Assembly: GCA_021014945.1 (NCBI GenBank)
Contig: MU266436.1
Coordinates: forward strand, 26,637-90,636
Direction of reading: 5' to 3'
DNA: 64,000 bases
From: Leucogyrophana mollusca
Taxonomy: Eukaryota; Basidiomycota; Agaricomycetes; Boletales
The notes below the pieces were generated by a model. The model did not search any database. It was not told where the DNA came from and worked only from the letters and a program-made list of their open reading frames with translations. A program made the translations under genes and the position numbers. Numbering within the stretch: the stretch's first letter is position 1; each line of letters starts with the position of its first letter. Below, piece by piece: positions 56,236 to 64,000 of the stretch.

Positions 56236-57246
56236 GCGGCTGTACATTTCGTTTGGTTAGCTTGTAGCTTGTCTTCTGATTCTCTAAGCTAGGTTTACAC
56301 TTCAAGCAAGGTTCCACCTTTCAGACCGAAGTTCTATCTTGTCACCACCGAGTCGCAGAGTTAACTCTCAATATTTGTGCTCTCGGAAAGGAGCAGATCA
56401 TCCCGCGACAGTTCATATCCGCAAAAGCAGTTTGCTAGCATTTTACAACCTGAATGTAAAGGTTAAACCTTACTGGTGTCTCTGTATGCCTTGAGTTCGC
56501 CAGTCGGGATTCTGCGGTCCTGTAAACAAAGCACAACGCCGGATTCACTCGCTGGTGTTATTTTGGGCGTCTTTGGGACCGTCGATGCATGTTGTTTACG
56601 GAATGTCGTCTTTGGAGAATTCAGTTCGTCTCGATAACAGATATAGCTTTCCTTGCCCACTCCGCCGGAGACTGCGGACGGGTTCGGAACCTCGACCAGT
56701 GAATAAAGGTCGGTACTACACATCTCCGCTCGTGAAACGCTCGGATTCCTTTTGCAGATAGCCTATCCCTGTTGGCACGTTTGTGGGGTGACACAACGCC
56801 CTGGCGGTTAGTACGCACGCACCGGATATGTGGTGGGTCGCTTGCCATTGCCCACGCCTGGTCGCGATCGATGGTTCCGTGTAGCGGGCTGAAGATCTTT
56901 CCGGCCAGGGTTCGTAAAACTATCTACACTTCCTTCTCCCTGCTCCGCGGGTCCGCATGAATGTAGAACAAGTGGCCGGATTCTTCCCCGAATGAGAAAT
57001 GCAATGCTCTGCAGCACGTTCACGGAACCCACCAACACAAACCATCGCAACCCGATCGGACGTTATATAACGCGGAAGTCAAGAACGTTCGTCTCGACAG
57101 TGGCCACCAAATTACTCGCGAACATCCAATTATACTTCATATTGCCATGAGAGACTATTCTGAAAGAGAGCTCCTGGTATCGCGCGGGGTATATCTACTG
57201 AGCCTATCTGATTCAGGTTCATTCCGAAAGTCGCGCAATCATCAAC
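56236..57246. other. Intergenic region of about 1 kb
   Basis: It lies between COX19 and the GDPD gene, both on the plus strand. A TATA-bearing palindrome lies at 57061-57072. Open frames at 56463-56848 and 56772-57050 show no recognisable protein. Confidence 0.4.
57061..57072. promoter_or_regulatory. Palindrome CGTTATATAACG containing a TATA box
   Basis: A perfect 12-base palindrome with TATATA at its centre, about 175 bases upstream of the GDPD start codon. It is suited to a core promoter for that gene. Confidence 0.4.
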
Positions 57247-58893
57247 ATGGCTTGCTTTGCTGCCATAGCACTCCTCCTTCTGCCACTCGATTCCGCGCTG
57301 TCGTCTCCCGCACAGGAGCCCTTGGATATCCCACCGAAGCAAAGTCAGAACACCAGGTTTTACGACGTGCAGGTGTGCTCTCTACTTCGTTCCGACTTCT
57401 TTTGGCGTATTTGTTGATCGTTGCCATTAGGCTCACCGGGGAGGAAGAGGGAACACTGTTGAAAGCACGCTGCCAAGCTTTGCATGGTATGCATTTGCGT
57501 CACCAAAGACTTGACACATGAACAAGGCCGCCTCACGCAGGGGTCTGATCGATGGCGCAACTACTCTTGAACTAGATAATGGTATCACGCAGGTACACAC
57601 CTTTTCTGCTCACTTTTTCATTCTATTCACGTCTAACCATGAGGTAGGACGGGCAAGTTGTGGTTTGGCACGACGAGAACATTACACCAGAAAAATGTCT
57701 GGACACTTCCCCCGCCGTAAATCTACCTAGGTCCTCGTGTCTCTGTGGCTGGGCTAACTTATATCCAGTTCCTAGACGACCCAGCATTCCCCTATGTTGG
57801 GAAGTACATTGCAAACTTGACTTTGGCGCAGTTAAAGACCCTTGACTGCGGTTCTAAGCGTCAGGGCAATTATCGTAGGGCGCTGAATTCTGGGCAACTT
57901 GCCTGCACTCACGTAAAATTCATCGTAGCCATGCAGCTTACATACCCAGGAGCTCGTATATCGACTCTTCAAGAGGTATTTGACTTCGTAGAATGCGCGG
58001 ATCCTTCACACCAGACACTATGGAACATCGAGTCCAAGATCGATGCACGGCATCCCAACAGAACGAAGGGTGTGCATGACTTTGTCCGTAAGCAACACGA
58101 GATATTTGTCGCAAGTCCCTATTATGGTTCTATTACTGTAAGTGCCTTGGCTTTCTCCAATCCGTGGGCACCGCCGACTTTGGTCACATAGTACCAGAGC
58201 TTTGACTGGAGAACGATCGTTGCCATGAAGGTGGATCCATGTGCACTCCTGTTCGATTCGTCATTTTGAAGCGGATTATAGGCACTTGACCCCACCATCA
58301 CGATATCAGCTTTGATCGACGAGTGAGTTACATTTGAACGACATAAGGAGCTTTACCTGACATGTAGTGAAGTGAAACTGCCACTAATCCCGACAATTCT
58401 ACGTCGCCGTGGCTCGCAGGGCTCCGACTGGATGACTTTCCTGGACCAACCATCGAAGCTCAAATCGCACAAGCAGCCCGAGCCATCAATGCTGATATAC
58501 TATCACCGTCTGCACCAGCGTATTTGACCTCTTCAGCCGATCCAGCCATGGAGGGCTACATTCAATTTACCACGCCGGAAATGATCGATGAAGCACATCG
58601 CCTTGGATTGAAGGTCAAGCCCTGGACAGTGAGTCTTTGTTTTTTCTCCCTGGACTCGGATACTGACACGACCCACCAGGTTAATCGGCTGAACATTGTG
58701 GAACAGCTGGCGCAGTGGGGAGCTGATGGAATTATAACAGACTGTGGGTGATTTTATGCACGATTGGAGTAGTGCTAACACACCATCAGACCCGAACGTC
58801 GTCCGGCGATGGGCGAAACAGCAAGGGTTGTCAGTAGCTCCCAAGTACCCCAAACAGCGTGTCTTATCCTGCCTTGAAAAGCACATGCAATAG
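57247..58893 (+). CDS. Secreted glycerophosphodiester phosphodiesterase (GDPD family)
   Basis: GDPD enzymes cleave glycerophosphodiesters to glycerol-3-phosphate and an alcohol. The ATG at 57247 begins a clear signal peptide (MACFAAIALLLLPLDSALSS). The intron after FYDVQ leads to AHRGGRGNTVESTLPSFAW, with the catalytic HRG motif. Next come GLIDGATTLELDNGITQ, with the metal-binding E-x-D, and VVVWHDENITPEKCLDTSPA, with the second catalytic His. Later exons give NLTLAQLKTLDCG, PGARISTLQEVFDFV, WNIESKIDARHPN, EGYIQFTTPEMIDEAHRLGL and QWGADGIITD, and finally YPNVVRRWAKQQGL. TAG at 58891-58893. Membership of the secreted fungal GDPD group is well supported. Many short introns make some middle exons uncertain. 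Confidence 0.88.
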
Positions 58894-59772
58894 ACCCCCG
58901 TTTTTCTTTCATATCGGTGGATTTCGAGTGTCATATTTGCTCCAGGCACTCGCCCAAGAACACACTTTCTCGGGTCCTTGGCAATAAATAGAGGTATGTA
59001 GAATTAAAATCGTTGTCAACACACTCCGGTGTGTTCCTTTCCGCGGTTGGATGATTCTATCTGATTCTATGTCTGTGTCGTCGTGCCGCCAAGTCGTACG
59101 TTAGTGCTTTCAGGACAGGGCTTGTCCGAACGAGTGAAAGGGATCATATGGCCCTAAACGGACTCGTCGGAACGTGTCCCACGTTTATTTAAGTATGCTG
59201 CACACATGTGCTCTACAAGTGAGATCAACGAACCCTTTGCTCGCTGGTCAGCCAGTAGTAAAAAATCCACGTGACAGGTATGCAGTGCCAATGCTTGGTG
59301 GCGGGGCTTTCGTTGAAATTCGTTCGTTCTTACGAAGTCCCTTGAACGACCCGGTTTCACAATCCTCCAAGCTCCTCGAAAGTGAAAAGTGGGAACAGCG
59401 TCTTAGTGCTGCCGGATGATTGCGTCTACCAAAGGCCCAAGTACGCCACATGCGGTGACAGGTCGGGTGATAATATGCATCAGTCACATCCCAACTTGAA
59501 AATGTAGAGATGCCGACCCGACACGCAGCGCCGATTAACCTCTTGCCGTGCCCCTCCACAGAAAAGTAGTGGCCGTTGCGGTCCTGGGGGTAGTTCTTCG
59601 TACTACTCACACACGTTACGCGTTGTACCGGCATGTTTGACGTTTTCTAGACGAGATCACAGCTGCGCAGTGCATGCTATTGCGAGCGAGCTCACGGCTG
59701 CCTGTTGCTGCGCGGAGCTATATAATGGGCTAGCGTCGCTCGAAAAGACAGCAAACTAGACTCTCAAGTATC
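58894..59772. other. Intergenic region with FAD monooxygenase promoter
   Basis: About 880 bases. A TATATAAT lies at 59719-59726, just upstream of the monooxygenase start. The open frames here, such as minus 59634-59248, show no protein family. Confidence 0.4.
59719..59726 (+). promoter_or_regulatory. TATA box of the FAD monooxygenase gene
   Basis: TATATAAT about 47 bases upstream of the ATG at 59773, implying a very short leader. Confidence 0.5.
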
Positions 59773-61441
59773 ATGTCGACCAACCGTAAGTTGGAAGTGA
59801 TCATCGCTGGCGGGGGAATTGGCGGGGTAAGTGCTCATCTCGGTCTTGTTCCTCAGTTCAAGTTGATAAAACTTGCAAATCCAGGCCAGTGCTGCCATTT
59901 TCCTTTCCTCCATTGAGGGAATCAACGTCACGGTGCTAGAAAATCGCCCAGGTCGTTCGAGTTCCGTGGATGGAGGCATTTTAATGCTCGGTCCCAATGG
60001 TATGAACGTGCTGAAAGGCCTCGGCGTCTCTGCACACCTTCTCACTCGGTCCAACGGCATACCCGTCCATTGGTTATCTATGCTCGATTCAGCGGGTGGA
60101 AACATCGGTAAGGTACCTCAGGGTTCGACAGCCCGTTATGGGTTCCCGTCGACCATGACCACTCGCTGGGATATCTTGGAAGTATTGCTAGACGAAGTCG
60201 AAAAGAGACGTATCCCCATAAAGTGGAACTCCAAAGTGGTCGGTCTGGAACAAATGAGCGATGGCGCCATCGTCCGTTGGACGGAAGATGGGACAGAGCA
60301 CGAGAAAAAGGTGGACCTTTTGATTGGATCGGACGGTATTTGGAGCAATGTCAGGACGTTGTATGGCTCTTTTTCACATATTTATTTTCACCTCTAACCC
60401 CAGCCGTCAAGGATGTACAAAGGACTGGGTCTGGCAACTCCAAAACCACGTTATAGCGGCCTGCTTGGTGCCGGAGGCTTCATCGACTTAGCTTCCATCC
60501 CCGGCTTCAATGACTACCTCAATGCCGAAAGGCCAGTGGTCATGATACAAGGTGAGGGGTGTTTTGTGCCTCGGACACGGCGTGAATTAATTGATTTAGG
60601 CCGCCGTGGCTTCATCGGTTTGACTCTGGTTGAGAAGGACGCTAGACGGATAGCATGGTAAGTATATCAGCATCGAAACGCAATGTCTTTGTTGACGGGC
60701 TATGCTTTTTCTCATCCAGGTGGTCGACCTACGAAGCTGCGGACAGATCAAGAGAGGAGTGGCAAATTCCTAAGGACGAGACATTCAAGGAGGTTGGTAC
60801 GCTTTTTTCGTCACATATTTGAAACCATTTAATTCCCGGCCCATATCATATAGCTCAAACGCCGCTTCTCGGATTGGGCCTTTCCCGTCCCACAGATACT
60901 CGAGGTTGCAGAGAATGCCACTGCAGAAGCACCGCTCCTTTGGCCTATCTCAGAGGTCGAAGGCCTCCCCCACTGGCATAATGATGGCACGGTGGTACTT
61001 ATCGGTGATGCTGCTCATGGTATGTTATACGCTGGAATATCTGCTCGATTTGTGCTAACCACTTATCCTCCGCATCATAAAGCTATGCCCCCACACAGCG
61101 GACAGGGTGCCTCACAGGCGCTGGAGGACGCCGCACACCTGGGGCACCTCCTTCGTCAATACATGTCTTCCTCGGGTGAGCAGGAAGCTAGCCTTTCAGA
61201 TATAAGGTCTGTTCTGTCGACCTTTCAGAAGGCACGTGAAGGTCGGGTGGGGGGGATCATTGCCGAGGCAAATCGGCGGGGTGACCAGAAACGCGACATG
61301 AGTGCGTTCGGGATGTTCATGAAGAAGTGGGGTATGAAGTTGGTATTTGCGTTCATGCGGGAGAGTTGGATGGACGGTTGGTTCGGATATCAAGTTCCAG
61401 GCATCGACGAATGGGAAAAGTCGCGGATGTCCTCCACATAA
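59773..61441 (+). CDS. FAD-dependent monooxygenase (aromatic-ring hydroxylase / salicylate hydroxylase-like)
   Basis: Flavoprotein that would use NAD(P)H and O2 to hydroxylate a small organic substrate. Exon 1 gives MSTNRKLEVIIAGGGIGG, continuing ASAAIFLSSIEGINVTVLEN, the dinucleotide-binding G-x-G-x2-G motif and the acid at the end of the second strand. A further block is VDLLIGSDGIWSNVR (the DG motif). Later exons give WSTYEAADRSREEWQIPKDE, and NDGTVVLIGDAAHGM with, after splicing, PPHSGQGASQALEDAAHLG, the GD and FAD-contact region. It ends DEWEKSRMSST at 61441. The product is about 440 residues, cytosolic, with no signal peptide. The substrate cannot be told. A P450 remnant lies directly downstream, so a former small metabolic cluster is conceivable. 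Confidence 0.88.
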
Positions 61442-61564
61442 GGACTGTTTTCATTTGCGAACATAGGTATTTTGTGTAGGTGTTTCTTGTGGGGGTGGTA
61501 TGTGTGAACCACTATTCGATCTACTGGGGCGACGGAAAACTTCGAGTGTTTTGAGGAGACAATT

Positions 61565-62037
61565 ATGATGTGTATATACGAGAGAAACTATTTCCAGCCT
61601 ATGAAGTTCTTACCGGAGCGGTTCCTCACCACGGACGGCAAGGAGGACGAGGGTGTGCGTGACCCCGCAACGGCCGTTTTTGGGTACGGTAGACGGCATG
61701 TGCAACATTCTCCGCCCAGGCTCGGAAAGCTAACAGTGACTTGTCTTAGCATTTGTCCCGAGCGATTCGCTGCGTACGCGCAGCTCTGGATATCCGTCGC
61801 ATGCTTACTCATGGTATTCGATATAAAGCCCGGCGTAGACAAAGACGGACGTCCCGTCGCAGTCGAGGCCGTTTTTGAGTCTGGGATAATGTGGTCAGTT
61901 GACATTTTCCCACTCGTACGAATGATGCTGACTTGCACTTATCGTTCAGTCACCCGAAGCCCTTCAACTGTAGTATCAAGCCACGTTCTGAAGCTGCAAA
62001 AGCAATCATCAAGCAGACCGTAGGTCTTATTGGCTGA
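61565..62037 (+). pseudogene. Cytochrome P450 C-terminal remnant
   Basis: Only the end of a P450 is present. It reads FQPMKFLPERFLTTDGKEDE and GVRDPATAVFGYGRR, then ICPERFAAYAQLWISVACLL, VFDIKPGVDKDGRPVAVEAV and FESGIMW, finishing HPKPFNCSIKPRSEAAKAII and a stop at 62035-62037. The heme-ligand cysteine is present, but the usual C-P-G-R is C-P-E-R. The intron that restores GYGRRICPE would need a GC donor (GCATGT). No I-helix, ExxR or membrane anchor was found upstream, where the monooxygenase gene ends only about 120 bases away. I infer a 5'-truncated, decaying gene. It is too short to be functional. Confidence 0.75.
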
Positions 62038-62993
62038 ACTTAGGGTCCGATTCGTCGCGAAAGCGACGTTGTTGGTTTGTTGTAATGATAGTGTGTGTCT
62101 GTCTCTCATGATCTACTGTATATGGCTAACGAGCCAAGAGAGATGCAAAGTTAATGTGAGCCTTTTCAAAGTTTGTTTTGTCGACCCCACCGAAGTCGCT
62201 TTCGTTGATGCATTTCTGCTATTCACCTTGCATGTAGTGTATTGAGTCCTATTGTACGTTCATTTTGAACACTCGAGCGTCGTGGCTCAAGCCTAGTTAG
62301 GATGGGGAAAACCGTGTATGCTTACTGATGTTAGATCAGACGAATGGAAAACAAGGGCGTTCACAGCGTTAATGACGACACTGGTGTCCGAGAGATATCG
62401 TCAAAGGCACTCGAAGTGGTATGAAGGAAAGGGTATATAACGGCATTCGCGACGCAAAGGCAATGGGAGGACTCGAAACGTGCTGTAAGGAGGCTGTTAA
62501 TATTTCCTCATACTCTGAATATTGCATCGCCGCTTGTCAACGAATCGTCCTGTGAGGATGAAACACGACTTACGTTGGTCCACACCCTTCCGGTAGATAT
62601 ATCCGAATATGCGTGGCTACGACGGGTTGCGCAGCGTTGCAAGGCGAACGGTCCATCCGTTGATCCGAGACGTCGATGCAGATGCCGCTATGGAGTTGTT
62701 TGTCGATGTTTTACTCAGAGGCCTCTGCCAAACAAAGACACACAACTTGCCGCGTCTACTACTGTCTACTACCGCATTCCCAAAATGGGAATAAACACAT
62801 TTGCTAACCTTCCGGCCTTCCTCTGGCCTGTGCAACGAGTTTTTGAGCTATAAAGACGAGGTTTGGACATCTGGAACCCCACCACTCTGGCCTTTTGGCT
62901 TAGATCAAGTGTAGTATGGGTGATCTATAGCTAAACCAAGCCCAGATGCAGTAATTACCCAAATAGGGAGCTTGGAACAAATAAAGGATGCAC

Positions 62994-63068
62994 AAATAAA
63001 CAATGCTCGGGAGTCTCCGCAAACAAACACAACTGTGGCGGGAATAAACAACGCTCGGGAGTCTCTGC
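62994..63068. repeat. Direct repeat of 27 bases, two copies
   Basis: Copies at 62994-63020 and 63042-63068 share the core GCTCGGGAGTCTC. They differ at three positions, all transitions (A/G, T/C, C/T). The start-to-start distance is 48 bases. Confidence 0.8.
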
Positions 63069-63898
63069 CGTCGGCTAATGCCGCCAACTCCAGCACACTG
63101 ATTGTGTCCCACCTCGCACAGGCAGCTCACGTCCGGCCAGCGCCATCTTACCACCCAATCCACGGCCATGTGACGCCCAGTCCACGCACAGCATGCCCAA
63201 ACAAGCCCGGTAAAGTGCACTGCAAGGACTTCGACATTATTGATAGGACAGGTACTCAACATTGATGTTCCCCATCATCACCTCGGCCACACGCACCCCC
63301 TCGCAGCGGTACGGGGTGCTGCTGTAGCTCCCCCGGATGCCACTCGGTACAATGAGTTCCAGCTGCCGCAGTACCGAGCAGCGTCCTAGCATCACTAGGC
63401 AGAATCCCCTTCAGCCACCTGCGCCATCTCCGACACCAACCGCCTAGGCTCATCTGATCTCGTATGTAGCACTTGGTTATGGTCTCGCCAGCCCGTCCCA
63501 CCTATTTACTGGCACTTAGGTGGCATTGCGGGAGCCTTGATCTGACGCAAGGGGAGTGATGCGGGCGCTGTATTCTCAGCAATGTCGCTAGGCGCACTTC
63601 CACCCTGTCAACTATCGTAGAAACCACCACCGAATAACGTAGACATTGGAGTTGATAAAATGAAGCCCAGCGTCTTCGCTGGTTTATTGACGCTCATCAA
63701 CAGCGACCAACCACCCGAGGGATTACTCACCTCAGGCATCACTTCTCGGTAGCAATAACCAGTCTAAAAGATCTGGTTCTTATGTTGTGGGAAACCGGTC
63801 TTTGAGACCGACCTCGGCACCCTTCCTCCGGTGCCTGGATCCACATTCCTCTCCCAATCCGCCACCGCTCATCCAGCGCTCCTCCCGTACGATGGCTG

Positions 63899-63926
63899 GG
63901 AGGCTCACCGACACTGGTGAGCCTCC
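63899..63926. repeat. Perfect inverted repeat (11-base stem, 6-base loop)
   Basis: GGAGGCTCACC is followed after GACACT by its exact reverse complement GGTGAGCCTCC. By chance a perfect stem of this length with a short loop is very unlikely in a stretch of this size. Confidence 0.8.
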
Positions 63927-64000
63927 TTATCAGCCGTATCACATCCGCCGCCAGACTGCTGAACACTCTTCCCACGCCCTCGCTCACTTTTTCTTCGTCG

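Larger units (their letters stand above)
62038..64000. other. Right-end region without recognised gene
   Basis: About 2 kb. A TATATAA lies near 62430. Frames near 62.6 kb (HTLPVDISEYAWLRRVAQRC on plus) and at 63.3-64.0 kb on both strands look partly coding but show no family. A 27-base direct repeat lies at 62994-63068, and several perfect stem-loops lie between 63293 and 63926. The last 600 bases seem more GC-rich than the rest. It could be the edge of a gene, a mobile-element fragment or a structured RNA. Confidence 0.4.

Noticed and set aside
1..64000. tRNA genes, CRISPR arrays, bacterial-style operons and intact transposons
   Set aside because: No tRNA-like internal promoter pair, regular spacer array, transposase or reverse transcriptase motif was recognised by eye. 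A tRNA scan and repeat search would be needed for certainty.

Overview
This window looks like nuclear chromosomal DNA of a mushroom-type basidiomycete (Agaricomycetes). The genes carry many GT-AG introns of about 45-80 bases. They sit close together on both strands, and the predicted proteins are of typical fungal families. No tRNA, rRNA, CRISPR array, intact transposon or virus-like gene was recognised. Most gene models were assembled by hand-splicing reading frames, so exon edges are inferences unless stated.

Left part (1-21 kb, mostly minus strand): a BLM10/PA200 proteasome activator running off the left edge; a gene probably encoding the Rpd3L subunit Rxt2; a Rex4-type RNA exonuclease locus that seems broken; biotin synthase; a small unknown gene; a BTG/Tob family protein; ribosomal protein eS27 (plus strand); a peroxisomal acyl-CoA thioesterase ending in AKL; an XPA/Rad14 repair protein; a class I histone deacetylase (Rpd3 type); and a DinB-like protein.

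Middle (21.7-41.5 kb): mitochondrial succinyl-CoA ligase beta subunit; a very large disordered proline/serine-rich protein; the splicing factor SPF27, divergent from the complex I 30 kDa subunit across about 114 bases; an Mtc1-like protein; a chromodomain protein whose layout recalls fission yeast Chp1; the peroxisomal membrane protein PXMP4; a BTB protein; a Ras-family GTPase that seems to need a 2-base microexon; and a 107-residue unknown gene.

Gene-poor stretch (41.5-49.2 kb): only a small Ser/Pro-rich protein and a Yippee-like zinc protein were supported, with promoter-like sequence but no recognisable gene around 43.0 kb.

Right part (49.2-64 kb): a Nudix hydrolase with a C-terminal membrane helix, NPL4, a Cys3/MetR-like bZIP factor, COX19, a secreted glycerophosphodiester phosphodiesterase, a FAD monooxygenase and a decayed cytochrome P450 tail. 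The last 2 kb holds no recognised gene but has a 27-base direct repeat and several perfect stem-loops.

Most genes are housekeeping. Shared themes are chromatin (Rpd3-type HDAC, putative Rxt2, Chp1-like protein), peroxisomes (thioesterase, PXMP4), mitochondria (LSC2, complex I subunit, COX19, Bio2) and protein quality control (BLM10, NPL4). There is no sign that they form one operon-like system.
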